From: Thermosediminibacterales bacterium
GTDB taxonomy: Bacteria; Bacillota; Thermosediminibacteria; Koleobacterales; JARRCM01
Length of the DNA: 64,000 nt
Reading direction: 5' to 3'
Assembly (NCBI GenBank): GCA_029982205.1
Contig: JARRCM010000009.1
Span: 1-64,000, forward strand
The notes under the pieces are model-generated. The model was not told where the DNA came from, ran no database searches, and was given only the letters and a program-made list of their open reading frames with translations. Position 1 is the first letter of the stretch, and every line of letters starts with the position of its first letter. Positions 17,501 to 27,757 of this stretch are shown here, one piece after another. A program made the translations under genes and the position numbers.

Positions 17501-17526
17501 AATAACAGCCCCAAAGGGCTGTTATT
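17501..17526 (-). terminator. Terminator after the DUF4015 lipoprotein gene
   Basis: Perfect 11-bp stem AATAACAGCCC/GGGCTGTTATT with a 4-base loop, 43 bases past the stop. On the minus strand it is followed by a T-rich stretch. Confidence 0.85.
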
Positions 17527-17568
17527 GTTCTGTTCTTTACATTTTTTACAAAGAATTGCACTAATATA

Positions 17569-18801
17569 TCATTCGCTTCGTTCCTCTTCAATCCCTAAAG
17601 TGTTCATGGCCTCAAGTTTTTCAGTTGTAGTTTGTTTTTTTTCCAACGCCCCCACAGTATAGTAATTGCTTGGATTCCATAAAATCCACTCTTTAAGACC
17701 GGTATCATAAACTGCCTTGATCTGTGCTTTCACTTCTTTCACACCATAAGGATAACCCAGAGAAAAATCCTGGAGCCATGGTCTTATTATTGCTTTATTG
17801 TTATCCATCTTGTTTAAACGCCTTACAGCATGACTCAGGCTTGCATAAACGGTTTCATAAGGAGATGCATTTGGATTTGGTATCCCGTAAGAACCCATAG
17901 CATAATGAGAAGGATACACCATCGGACATATATAGTCAACTACTTCTGCGATATCTTCTAATACCTGACCGATATTGAGGTCATCTGAAGCTGAAGTGAC
18001 AAGACCGAAAACGTCTGCAGAAACATATACTCCCCGCGGGTTTAAACGGCTTCGGGCATATTCCAAAAACCTTTTAATCACTTTGGATTTCGGTTCATCT
18101 GTGATTTTATCATATACAATGTTTTTCAGGTTTCCGTCTGACGGAAACCTTACATAATCAAACTGAATTTCTTTAAATCCCAGTTTTGCCGCTTCTTCAG
18201 CCAATTTTATATTGTATTCCCAAACTTCTTTTAAATAAGGATTGACCCATCCTTTCCCTTTATAATCAGTCCACACTCTGCCATCTTTAGTTTTCACTGC
18301 CCACTCTGGCTTGTTTTTTGCTAATATTGGATCTTTAAACACAACTATTCGTGCAATAGAATATATGTGATTTTCTTCTAGTATCCTTAAAATCTCTTTA
18401 ATATCATTTATTTTAGCAGAAACCGCATTTATGTCTTTAGCCTGCTGCACCTGGGTATTGAAAGTCACTTGTCCTGTAGCATCTTTGATATCTATCACCA
18501 TAGAATTAAGCTCTGTTGATTTCACAAGATCCACCAATTCAAAAAAACGTTTTCGATTTCCCGCGCTCCAACCTGTCAGATAAATACCCTTTACTTCCAC
18601 AGGTTTCCATACTGGTTTCACCTTCTCAAAGGGCTGAATGAAAAAGTCATCTATACTTTTGTTTTTTTTCTCAGTGTAAACCTCGTCACTAACCGAAACA
18701 TCATCCTGATATGCAGGGATTGATTTGTCACAGGCTGTTAGTACCATTGATACTATTATTAATGTAATTATAAAAAAAATGTTTTGCCTCTTTTCCCTCA
18801 A
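17569..18801 (-). CDS. DUF4015 putative glycoside hydrolase lipoprotein
   Basis: A 410-residue exported protein: hydrophobic signal followed by lipobox V-L-T-A-C (Cys24), a variable linker, then a TIM-barrel-like domain from about residue 68 (V-K-G-I-Y-L-T-G). Signature segments of the DUF4015 family are present: D-I-K-D-A-T-G near residue 100 and F-D-Y-V-R-F-P-S-D-G near 215. The family is predicted to hydrolyse extracellular or cell-wall polysaccharide, but its substrate is not established. The start codon is TTG at 18801, preceded by AGGAGG 9 bases away. It follows tupC after a 143-base gap. Confidence 0.8.
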   Translation of the reverse strand: MREKRQNIFFIITLIIVSMVLTACDKSIPAYQDDVSVSDEVYTEKKNKSIDDFFIQPFEKVKPVWKPVEVKGIYLTGWSAGNRKRFFELVDLVKSTELNSMVIDIKDATGQVTFNTQVQQAKDINAVSAKINDIKEILRILEENHIYSIARIVVFKDPILAKNKPEWAVKTKDGRVWTDYKGKGWVNPYLKEVWEYNIKLAEEAAKLGFKEIQFDYVRFPSDGNLKNIVYDKITDEPKSKVIKRFLEYARSRLNPRGVYVSADVFGLVTSASDDLNIGQVLEDIAEVVDYICPMVYPSHYAMGSYGIPNPNASPYETVYASLSHAVRRLNKMDNNKAIIRPWLQDFSLGYPYGVKEVKAQIKAVYDTGLKEWILWNPSNYYTVGALEKKQTTTEKLEAMNTLGIEEERSE

Positions 18802-18944
18802 GCTTTTCGACCTCCTGTTTGTGTTTAAATGCTATGTTAATACTTTTAACTTGCTTTATCTGATACTGTAAAGCATAAAACAACTCATAACAGGAGTTCG
18901 ACATAAATCGCTTTTTTCCTTTTTGGCAAAACTTAGTGAAAGTA

Positions 18945-19985
18945 TTATTTTATAATGTGGACATCATCTGTATCAAAAGATATTTTTACTTCTGCTCCTT
19001 CACTGAACTTTTCGGTTGTTAATACCCATAAATCAAAACCGCAGTTTATTTTAAGCTTATAATAACTACCCCTTGATAAGGTTTTTTTAATTGTTCCACT
19101 TAACCTGTTTTCACCGGTTTCTTGATTTATTTTAATATTCTCCGGCCTGATGCAAACCTTGACTTCCTCTACATTTATCGGTTTATTTATATTAATTTTA
19201 ATATTACCAATCATTATTTCTGAAGAATCTTTACAGGTTTTCAAAACTTTACCATCCAGAATGTTTTCTACTCCTACAAATTTTGCGATTTCAGCTGTTT
19301 CAGGTTTACGCAAAACCTCATCAGGAGAGCCTGTCTGTTTAATCCTTCCGGAAAACAAAACAGCTGCTTTTGTTGCAATATAAGGAATTTCGGTAAAATC
19401 ATGTGTCACAAAAACTGCAGTAATCCCCGTTGTGTCAAGAATCTCTTTAAATTCAGCAAGAAGCTTTTCACGTGTGGGAGCATCCAAAGCCGAAAAAGGC
19501 TCGTCTAAAAAAATCACCTTCGGATTGTAGCACAGCGACCTTGCAATAGCAAGCCTCTGTGCCTCACCTCCCGAAAGTGTTTTGGCATATTGGTCTTTCA
19601 AGTGATATATCCCCAATCTTTTCAGCCAGTAATTAGTATTTTTTATTATTTCCCATTTGCTCAATCTTCTAAATTTTAGACCCAAGGCAACATTATCAAA
19701 TACAGTCATGCCTAATAATACAGGGTTCTGAAATATTGCTGACATCTGTCTTATAAAAGGCAGCAAGTTTTCTTTAAAATTTATCTCGTTGCCCTGAAAA
19801 TAAACCTTTCCATGAGATGGTTTTTCCAAAAGGCACAATGTCTTTAAAAGGGTTGATTTGCCTGCACCGTTTGGCCCGATTAAAGCCAGCCTGTCACCCT
19901 GCCTGAGAACAAACTCGTCAATAGTTAAGATTGTTTTATTTGATTTTACAATTTCTACATCCTCAAGCCTTAATATTTCTTCCAA
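18945..19985 (-). CDS. tupC: Tungstate ABC transporter ATP-binding protein
   Basis: A 346-residue ABC ATPase. Walker A G-P-N-G-A-G-K-S-T (residues 37-45), signature L-S-G-G-E-A-Q-R, Walker B V-I-F-L-D-E-P and the switch His (V-T-H-D-F) are intact. The last 110 residues look like a regulatory oxyanion/TOBE-type domain as in molybdate and sulfate transporters. It overlaps tupB by 16 bases. It energises uptake of the oxyanion captured by TupA. Confidence 0.88.
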   Translation of the reverse strand: MEEILRLEDVEIVKSNKTILTIDEFVLRQGDRLALIGPNGAGKSTLLKTLCLLEKPSHGKVYFQGNEINFKENLLPFIRQMSAIFQNPVLLGMTVFDNVALGLKFRRLSKWEIIKNTNYWLKRLGIYHLKDQYAKTLSGGEAQRLAIARSLCYNPKVIFLDEPFSALDAPTREKLLAEFKEILDTTGITAVFVTHDFTEIPYIATKAAVLFSGRIKQTGSPDEVLRKPETAEIAKFVGVENILDGKVLKTCKDSSEIMIGNIKININKPINVEEVKVCIRPENIKINQETGENRLSGTIKKTLSRGSYYKLKINCGFDLWVLTTEKFSEGAEVKISFDTDDVHIIK

Positions 19986-20680
19986 TTATATGTCCTCCTC
20001 TGCTGAACAGTAGTAAGAAAGTATGTTATGAGGAATGATAAAAACATGAGGATAAGGCCTAATGCTATTGCAAGCTCAAACTCTCCTCTTGATACATGAA
20101 GGCTGATTGCGGTAGTTAAAACTCTTGTAAGCCCTTTAACATTTCCCCCTACCATCATTGCTGCCCCTACTTCTGATACTACCCCGCCAAACCCGGCTAT
20201 TACAGCTGCTAACAGCGAAAGCCTTGCCTCTGAAACAAGAAGCAAGGTTAACTGGAATTTAGATGCGCCCAGGGCCTTTAGCTGTAACCGAAGATTAGGG
20301 TCAAGCTGTTGTATTGCTGCCATAGACAAACCCATTATAATAGGAGAAGCGATAACGGCCTGGGCAATGATTATTGCCGTAGGAGTGTACATAAGGTTTA
20401 AAAAACCCAAAGGGCCATATCTCCACAAAAGAATCGATACCCATAAACCTACAACCACCGGTGGCAATCCCATGCCCGTATTTACTATTGTTATTATAAA
20501 TCTCTTACCGGGAAAATCACGGAGGGCCAAAAACAACCCAACTGGCAGCCCAATGAACACACTTAAAAGCGTTGCAGTTCCGCACACTTTAAAAGTCAAA
20601 AGAGTTATCTGTAAAACTTCTTTATCTCCTCTGAGCAGTAGTTTTAAAGCTGTTTTTAGCCCTTCCAGTATAAACTCCAT
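19970..20680 (-). CDS. tupB: Tungstate ABC transporter permease
   Basis: A 236-residue integral membrane protein with about five or six helices and the cytoplasmic coupling loop typical of oxyanion permeases (G-A-S-K-F-Q-L, then E-A-R-L-S-L-L-A-A). It lies between the genes for its partner subunits, 14 bases after tupA and overlapping tupC. Confidence 0.9.
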   Translation of the reverse strand: MEFILEGLKTALKLLLRGDKEVLQITLLTFKVCGTATLLSVFIGLPVGLFLALRDFPGKRFIITIVNTGMGLPPVVVGLWVSILLWRYGPLGFLNLMYTPTAIIIAQAVIASPIIMGLSMAAIQQLDPNLRLQLKALGASKFQLTLLLVSEARLSLLAAVIAGFGGVVSEVGAAMMVGGNVKGLTRVLTTAISLHVSRGEFELAIALGLILMFLSFLITYFLTTVQQRRTYNWKKY

Positions 20681-20694
20681 TTAAAAAACACCTC

Positions 20695-21558
20695 TTATTT
20701 AAGCTGATCCTCGCTTTTTCCTGCATCAGGGAAAAACAAAGGCTGCCCATATTTATCCTTGCCAAAGTCTTTGATTATCTTTTGGGCTTTTTCCGAAACC
20801 ATAAAATCTACAAACGCTTTTCCTCCATCAGCGTTTACTTTGTCAAATTTTTCAGGATTTACCTGCATTACATGGTAGATGTTCATGAGCATCGGATCAC
20901 CTTCAACTAATATTTCCAACGCCAGATTTTCCTTGAGGGAAAGATAAGTTGCCCTGTCCGTTAATGTATATCCGTTTTTCTCAGATGCGATTTTTAAGGT
21001 TTGACCCATACCAGCACCTGCTTCTTGATAAAATTTGCCCTGCGGGGTGAGCCCGGTTTTTCCCCAGATGGCTTTTTCTTTTTTATGTGTCCCTGAATCA
21101 TCACCCCGTGATATAAACAAGCACTGTTTTTCGTATATGGATTTAAATGCTTCAGCCACGTCATTGAGCCCTTTTATACCTGCAGGGTCACCGGAAGGCC
21201 CAACTACAACAAAATCATTGTGCATAACCAATTTACGGTTTATGGCAGATTTGTTTTCCACAAGGGGTATTTCCGCATCTGGAGCGTGAACAAGTAATAC
21301 ATCAGCTTCACCGTTATCTCCCATTTTAAGTGCTTTACCCGTACCTACTGCTATAGGTTTTACCATATAACCTGTTTGTTCTTCAAAAACCGGAATCAAA
21401 ACATCTAACAACCCACTGTCATATGTAGATGTGGTTGTGGCTAAAATAACCTCCTTTTTAACGGGTGCTTGAGGTTGTTGTGTATGGCTGCAGCCAACCA
21501 ATAAACCAAAAACAAGCAAAACTGCTAACAAACCTGAAACAAATCTTACTTTTTTCAT
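20695..21558 (-). CDS. tupA: Tungstate-binding lipoprotein
   Basis: A 287-residue solute receptor with signal and lipobox L-L-V-G-C (Cys23). The TupA signature T-T-S-T-Y-D-S-G-L-L (about residues 43-52), the G-T-G-K-A-L segment and the S-R-G-D-D-S-G-T motif place it in the tungstate-specific TupA family rather than ModA. The tungsten would serve enzymes such as aldehyde:ferredoxin oxidoreductase or tungsten formate dehydrogenase, none of which are in this window. Expression is governed by the upstream riboswitch and attenuator. Confidence 0.92.
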   Translation of the reverse strand: MKKVRFVSGLLAVLLVFGLLVGCSHTQQPQAPVKKEVILATTTSTYDSGLLDVLIPVFEEQTGYMVKPIAVGTGKALKMGDNGEADVLLVHAPDAEIPLVENKSAINRKLVMHNDFVVVGPSGDPAGIKGLNDVAEAFKSIYEKQCLFISRGDDSGTHKKEKAIWGKTGLTPQGKFYQEAGAGMGQTLKIASEKNGYTLTDRATYLSLKENLALEILVEGDPMLMNIYHVMQVNPEKFDKVNADGGKAFVDFMVSEKAQKIIKDFGKDKYGQPLFFPDAGKSEDQLK

Positions 21559-21626
21559 ATGACTTCTACCTCCAGTTTCTAATTTTAAACCACCCCTTAC
21601 CCGTTAAGAAAGACCTTATAAAAAAA

Positions 21627-21654
21627 TAAACTAAAGCTACATTGCTTTAGTTTA
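21627..21654 (-). terminator. Attenuator hairpin of the tup riboswitch
   Basis: 11-bp perfect stem TAAACTAAAGC/GCTTTAGTTTA with a 6-base loop. On the minus strand it is followed directly by six T. It sits between the aptamer and tupA, so ligand binding to the aptamer can stop transcription before the coding region. Confidence 0.88.
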
Positions 21655-21660
21655 CGCAAT

Positions 21661-21768
21661 CTAGCTCCTTTCCACAACGGGAGGCATATCGGTTACCCGG
21701 TATACCCTAACGGTCCGGTTATCCTTCAAAATTTTTCCTATAGGATAAAAGGACTCGGAGCGGTTATT
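21661..21768 (-). ncRNA. Moco/Tuco-type (molybdenum/tungsten cofactor) riboswitch aptamer
   Basis: Read on the minus strand, the leader has the hallmark blocks of the MOCO RNA motif in order: ACCGCTCCGAGTCC, then GGATAACCGGACC, then ACCGATATGCCTCCCG, and finally GTGGAAAGGAGC. The pairing of the CTCC and GGAG segments and the conserved GCCTCCC are as in the published motif. The attenuator hairpin follows directly. Position ahead of tupABC indicates feedback from tungsten cofactor; Tuco variants of this class are known on tungsten genes. Boundaries are approximate. Confidence 0.85.
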
Positions 21769-21780
21769 CTTTTGTATTAA

Positions 21781-21809
21781 ATATTATCACATTTCATGGC
21801 TTTTTTCAA
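21781..21809 (-). promoter_or_regulatory. Sigma-A promoter of tupABC
   Basis: -35 TTGAAA (21804-21809), 17-base spacer, -10 TAATAT (21781-21786) on the minus strand. The expected start of transcription, near 21774, lies just before the riboswitch aptamer. Confidence 0.75.
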
Positions 21810-21833
21810 TACAAAAAAATTCTAACAAGAACT

Positions 21834-22724
21834 TTAAGTTTCCAATAGTTCCCTCAATCTGGGTATTATTTTTCTTGTAGCCCTTTCCCCTTTTTCTATG
21901 GCTTCTGGTATTCTGGTGAATTCCAGCAGACCCATATCATATATTTCAGGGTCTATAACCAAATCTGCATATACATCCAGTTTGCAATCCGATAAGCTTT
22001 GACCCATTATATCAGCACTCTGGAGCAGGATTTCCAACATAGTATTAATGTTTTGATCATCCTGACTTGCAAATTTAAGGTCTACTGCAAGGACAACATC
22101 TGCACCCCAAATCCTAAGTATGTCTACAGGCACATTATCTTTTATGCCGCCATCCACCAGATATCTGTTTTTCAACTTTTTCGGTGCGAAAACACCTGGA
22201 ATGGAAATGCTAGCCCTGCAAGCCTCCGCAATTGTTGCATCATCAATAAATACCGTATCTTTGACATATGTTTTTGGAATATATTCCTTTCCTGTAAAAA
22301 TGATTCTTTCCCCGCTGTTGATATCTGTCGCAGTAATAGCAAGAGGCATTGAGATCTGATTAAGCATCATTCCCTTTGTCATCATAAACAAAAGGTTCTC
22401 TATATAATTACCTTTTATCAAACCCAAAGGTAAACTTAACGAACATTTAAAAAGCGATTTTATACCCATCCAAATGATATTAAAAAAATTAACACTCCAA
22501 TCTACTATGTTTTTTTTCTTCACATTGACAACTGCGGTTTCTATATCATTAAAACTTAATCCGGCCACAAAGAGTGATGCAACTATACTGCCGGCACTGG
22601 TACCTGCAATATAGTCAGGAAGTATGCCGTTTTCTTTTAATACTTTTAATACGCCTATATGTGCTGCTCCCCTTAAAGAACCACCGCTTAAAGCCAAACC
22701 TAACGTTTTTTTCTTCCCGAGCAT
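21834..22724 (-). CDS. Patatin-like phospholipase (RssA/YchK type)
   Basis: A 296-residue serine hydrolase-fold protein. The oxyanion loop G-G-S-L-R-G (residues 14-19), nucleophile motif G-T-S-A-G-S with Ser43, and D-G-G with Asp191 complete the patatin Ser-Asp dyad. It is predicted to hydrolyse acyl chains of lipids in the cytoplasm or at the membrane inner face; the physiological substrate is unknown. GGGGGTG precedes the ATG. It stands alone between the lysS terminator and the tup promoter. Confidence 0.88.
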   Translation of the reverse strand: MLGKKKTLGLALSGGSLRGAAHIGVLKVLKENGILPDYIAGTSAGSIVASLFVAGLSFNDIETAVVNVKKKNIVDWSVNFFNIIWMGIKSLFKCSLSLPLGLIKGNYIENLLFMMTKGMMLNQISMPLAITATDINSGERIIFTGKEYIPKTYVKDTVFIDDATIAEACRASISIPGVFAPKKLKNRYLVDGGIKDNVPVDILRIWGADVVLAVDLKFASQDDQNINTMLEILLQSADIMGQSLSDCKLDVYADLVIDPEIYDMGLLEFTRIPEAIEKGERATRKIIPRLRELLET

Positions 22725-22824
22725 TAAGACACCCCCTTTGTTTTATGTTATGCTTTAATTTCACAAGTTCTTATGTAATTATAGTATGCAGGGTATCTTT
22801 TATTAGTTCTCAATCCAAAACAAA

Positions 22825-22850
22825 AAAGCTCGCCCTAAAGGGTGAGCTTT
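22825..22850 (-). terminator. Terminator after lysS
   Basis: 11-bp stem AAAGCTCGCCC/GGGTGAGCTTT with one G-T pair and a TAAA loop. It is followed on the minus strand by TTTTGTTTTGG. Confidence 0.88.
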
Positions 22851-22878
22851 ACTCAGGTATAGTTTACGGAGATATTAA

Positions 22879-24845
<1,967 letters not shown>

Positions 24846-24963
24846 TTTTTTCTCCCCTTTACTGTGCAGAAATGAAAGTATTAAATATATTTTCTAATAT
24901 ATGCCCTATCGATTGATTTTATTCAATACTGTTATATCGATATCTGTGCCATATATATCAGAA

Positions 24964-24997
24964 ACAAGCACTGTAAGTTTGTCTTAGCAGTGCTTGT
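24964..24997 (-). terminator. Hairpin after the quinate-dehydrogenase-like gene
   Basis: Stem ACAAGCACTG/CAGTGCTTGT with an inner TAAG/CTTA pair. It lies about 65 bases beyond the stop of the 25064-25975 gene. The following tract is only moderately T-rich, so termination strength is uncertain. Confidence 0.6.
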
Positions 24998-25063
24998 ATA
25001 ATTTGGTTTTTTCCCTTCATGTAATTATAGTTTAATCGATATTTGATGTCAAGAAAATTCTTT

Positions 25064-25975
25064 TTAAAAGCCTTCATTTAAAACTTCAACCCTGGGTTTA
25101 AAACTCATTTTATTTAAGAGTTCTGAATAGTCCTGAGCTGTTATTTGGGAAAGGGGTTTTTTAATTAATGACACAAAAACACCTTCCATTACATTCGTTC
25201 CAAAAGACCTGCCGTTAAGGTTCGGAGTTGTTGTTACAAGTATTGCTACTCCTCTCTGCTTTAAGTTTTCTATATCCTCACTCGTAACTGTATTTGTTAT
25301 AATGGTTTTTCCTTTCATATCATAGGGCATGTATTTTTTGATGAAATGGAAATCACCTGCGATGATTTCCGCTTCTTGATAGTATTTAGAGTACTTCGGA
25401 TTGGTGACTTCTTGTTTCTTACCTGTCGGATATAAATATTTAAAGGGGAGCTTAACAATAATCGGTGCTAACAATCTTGCAAGCTTGTCTAAGGTTTTAA
25501 GAGATTTGATCTTTATAGGAATACCTAAAGCAAAAATCAGGTCTCCTAAAACAAGGTCACTTTTTAAACTTTCAAAAGTTTCGGCCATACCAAACCTATC
25601 CATGCCGCTTACCAGCAATACTTTCTTGTTTTTGAAACTCATCCCCAGCTCATCATTAAGATATCTTATCACATTACGCTCTAAAGTGTTTTTTAACCCT
25701 GAACCATCAACAATGGGAGTTTTTTTGGCAGCCCTGGCGATATTCAAGGCATCTCTAAATGCATATTTTCTATTGCCAATACATATGTAAAGGTCTATTC
25801 CCCCCATTCCAAACGCATCAACTTTTCCGTCAAGTTTTCTTATCAACTCTATAGCCTTTTTCATATCTCCGTCTGTGCCAATTCTTTCTATTTTAAACTT
25901 TTCTCCTAAAATTTCTGTTTCTACACTGTGATTACGTTTTGAAGAACCCAGACTTACACTTACTACATGTTTCAT
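25064..25975 (-). CDS. Conserved protein annotated in relatives as quinate 5-dehydrogenase-like
   Basis: A 303-residue soluble protein. Relatives in thermophilic Clostridia carry the name quinate 5-dehydrogenase, but I can see no standard NAD-binding G-x-G-x-x-G motif at the usual place. A glycine-rich stretch (F-G-M-G-G-I-D, residues 55-61) and a Rossmann-like mid-region (V-L-L-V-S-G-M-D-R-F-G-M-A) are the main marks. It begins one base inside the HTH gene's stop codon (TGATG), so the pair is translationally coupled. No quinate or shikimate pathway genes are near. The true activity is unknown. Confidence 0.6.
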   Translation of the reverse strand: MKHVVSVSLGSSKRNHSVETEILGEKFKIERIGTDGDMKKAIELIRKLDGKVDAFGMGGIDLYICIGNRKYAFRDALNIARAAKKTPIVDGSGLKNTLERNVIRYLNDELGMSFKNKKVLLVSGMDRFGMAETFESLKSDLVLGDLIFALGIPIKIKSLKTLDKLARLLAPIIVKLPFKYLYPTGKKQEVTNPKYSKYYQEAEIIAGDFHFIKKYMPYDMKGKTIITNTVTSEDIENLKQRGVAILVTTTPNLNGRSFGTNVMEGVFVSLIKKPLSQITAQDYSELLNKMSFKPRVEVLNEGF

Positions 25976-26511
25976 CAGTTCTTACCCCCCGTTTTTAAAT
26001 TTTTTATCAGGTTTCGAACCTTATCAGGTTCCACGTAAACATCTTCGGTTATGGGGGATTCTCCTATTACCAGAGGAAACACTTCTTTGTCAAGCAGAGC
26101 CTCAAAAATCTTTATCCTGTAATCAGAACCTATTATAACTACAGTATCATATGACCTGATCTTAGCAGCCAGCTCCATAATTGTGTTAAAAAGGTCGATA
26201 CCGCTTTTTTCTTCCACAAAATCCCATCTTTCTTTTTCTGTCATAATTATGCTGAAATCGACTCCCTCATCTCTTAAAACTTTTTTAATTTCATCAGTAT
26301 TTTTTATTGGAAAACCAATAACTGCTATTCTTTCTCCTTTTCGCAATTCACCTAAACTCTCCAAACGTGAAATAAAAGTACGGGCTATACCTAATTTATC
26401 GGCAACATCCTGCTGGGAAAGGCCCTGGCTTCTGAGTTCAAGTATTTCCTTCGCAGATTTTTGTATTTTTACATAACTTATAAGTTTATCACCAATTCGA
26501 TAAAAGTCCAA
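25975..26511 (-). CDS. HTH-domain transcriptional regulator with C-terminal sensor-like domain
   Basis: A 178-residue protein with an XRE/sigma-like helix-turn-helix (L-S-Q-Q-D-V-A-D-K-L-G-I-A-R-T-F-I-S-R-L, about residues 31-50) and a 120-residue Rossmann-like C-terminal domain with two V-I-G/V-I-I-G-S strands. I choose TTG at 26511 because TGGGGGT precedes it by 7 bases; an in-frame TTG six codons earlier lacks a ribosome site. It is coupled to the quinate-dehydrogenase-like gene, which it may regulate. A dyad upstream (26542-26566) could be its own operator. Confidence 0.72.
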   Translation of the reverse strand: MDFYRIGDKLISYVKIQKSAKEILELRSQGLSQQDVADKLGIARTFISRLESLGELRKGERIAVIGFPIKNTDEIKKVLRDEGVDFSIIMTEKERWDFVEEKSGIDLFNTIMELAAKIRSYDTVVIIGSDYRIKIFEALLDKEVFPLVIGESPITEDVYVEPDKVRNLIKNLKTGGKN

Positions 26512-26541
26512 TCGTATACCCCCAGTCAAAATTTAACGTGC

Positions 26542-26566
26542 ACAATGCTGTGTTCAATAACATTGT
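26542..26566. promoter_or_regulatory. Inverted repeat upstream of the HTH gene
   Basis: ACAATG-N13-CATTGT, centred about 43 bases ahead of the chosen start codon. Possible operator for autoregulation by the HTH protein; no other support. Confidence 0.3.
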
Positions 26567-26589
26567 ATACTCATTTTTCTGAAAATGCA

Positions 26590-26664
26590 AGATGTTTAAT
26601 CGACTTAAGACCAAGGGCTTTCTGGAAACCTCTGAAGGTTTTTCCGTCCCGGCATGGCAGCAGG
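26590..26664. other. GC-richer, structured noncoding stretch between dus and the HTH gene
   Basis: About 75 bases with visibly higher GC than other gaps. It holds an imperfect hairpin (GGAAACC ... GGTTTTTCC) and a GCCGGGACGG block on the minus strand. There is no T-run typical of a terminator and no open frame. It could be a small RNA or dus mRNA 3' structure; no match to a known RNA family was recognised. Confidence 0.3.
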
Positions 26665-27642
26665 CTATTTAAATCCAGATTGAATTTCCTTCAGAAAATT
26701 TTTAAGTATATCTTTCATTCCTTGGGTATCATTACACTTAAAAACCTCCTGTTTTATTTTGGCAGAATTTTTAATCCCTTTCAAATACCATCCTATATGT
26801 TTTCTCATTTCTAAAACCCCTGCTTTTTCACCTTTAAACTCGATTACCATATCAAGATGTTCAATAGCTTTTAAAATTTTCTCTTCAGGAGTGGGTAAAG
26901 GTTTCTTAATTCTTTCGATTTGAAAAGAATTAACCCTGCTGAAAATCCACGGATCACCTAAAGCGCCACGTCCTATCATAACAGCATCACAACCTGTCTG
27001 TTGTAACATTCTTTCTGCATCTTCTGGAGATGTTACATCCCCATTCCCAATCACAGGAATATCAACAGCTTCTTTTACTTTTTTTATAATCTCCCAGTCT
27101 GCTTTACCGCTATAAAACTGGCTGCGGGTGCGGCCGTGGATTGCTATGGCTTTCACTCCGGCAGCTTCAGCCCTTTGCGCAATTTCTACAGCATTAACTG
27201 AAGAGCTGTCCCACCCTTTTCGGATTTTTACAGTTACAGGTTTTTCTGTTGATTCCACTACTGATTTTATGATTTTTTCCGCTAAATCAGGGTCTTTCAT
27301 CAATGCGGCTCCGCTGCCGTTGTTAACTATTTTAGGTGTAGGGCATCCCATGTTAATATCTATTATGTCAAAAGAATAATTTGAAACGATTTTTGCGGCT
27401 TTTGCCATTATCCCAGGGTCACTTCCAAAAATCTGAACTGCTACAGGTTTTTCCTCGTCTGCGGTTGCCAGAAGTCTTCTGGTTTTTTGGTTTTCATAAT
27501 AAAGGCCATTAGCGCTTATCATTTCAGTATAAACGAGCCCGCAGCCTTCACGCTTAACCAACAATCTGAATGGGAGGTCTGTAACACCCGCCATCGGAGC
27601 TAATACCGTTTTGTTAAATATTTTTACTGTTCCTATCTGCAA
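26665..27642 (-). CDS. dus: tRNA-dihydrouridine synthase
   Basis: A 325-residue FMN enzyme that reduces uridine to dihydrouridine in tRNA D-loops. The TIM barrel starts with L-A-P-M-A-G-V-T-D (residues 14-22). The catalytic Cys100 lies in D-I-N-M-G-C-P, followed by G-S-G-A-A-L-M. The G-R-T-R-S-Q segment and V-I-G-N-G-D-V are also standard. It fits the DusB-type subgroup that sits beside lysS in Firmicutes. Downstream lies a short structured region rather than an obvious terminator. Confidence 0.94.
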   Translation of the reverse strand: MQIGTVKIFNKTVLAPMAGVTDLPFRLLVKREGCGLVYTEMISANGLYYENQKTRRLLATADEEKPVAVQIFGSDPGIMAKAAKIVSNYSFDIIDINMGCPTPKIVNNGSGAALMKDPDLAEKIIKSVVESTEKPVTVKIRKGWDSSSVNAVEIAQRAEAAGVKAIAIHGRTRSQFYSGKADWEIIKKVKEAVDIPVIGNGDVTSPEDAERMLQQTGCDAVMIGRGALGDPWIFSRVNSFQIERIKKPLPTPEEKILKAIEHLDMVIEFKGEKAGVLEMRKHIGWYLKGIKNSAKIKQEVFKCNDTQGMKDILKNFLKEIQSGFK

Positions 27643-27718
27643 GTGGATTCCTCCATTTTCAACAAAAAAGTTTTATCCAATAAAAAACTATTAATTATTT
27701 TAGCACAAACGTAAAAAT

Positions 27719-27750
27719 AAAATAAGAGGAAGCTTGGTTCCTCTTATTTT
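27719..27750 (-). terminator. Terminator after coaX
   Basis: 13-bp perfect stem AAAATAAGAGGAA/TTCCTCTTATTTT with a 6-base loop, 8 bases past the coaX stop. It is followed on the minus strand by TTTTTAC. Confidence 0.85.
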
Positions 27751-27757
27751 ATAGCCT

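Noticed and set aside
18130-18152. Inverted repeat AGGTTTCCG/CGGAAACCT
   Set aside because: It lies within the conserved F-D-Y-V-R-F-P-S-D-G coding segment of the DUF4015 gene and is best explained by codons.
24846-25063. T-box leader for lysS/greA
   Set aside because: No T-box sequence (TGGNACCGCG) or specifier structure is present; the hairpin at 24964-24997 belongs to the gene upstream.
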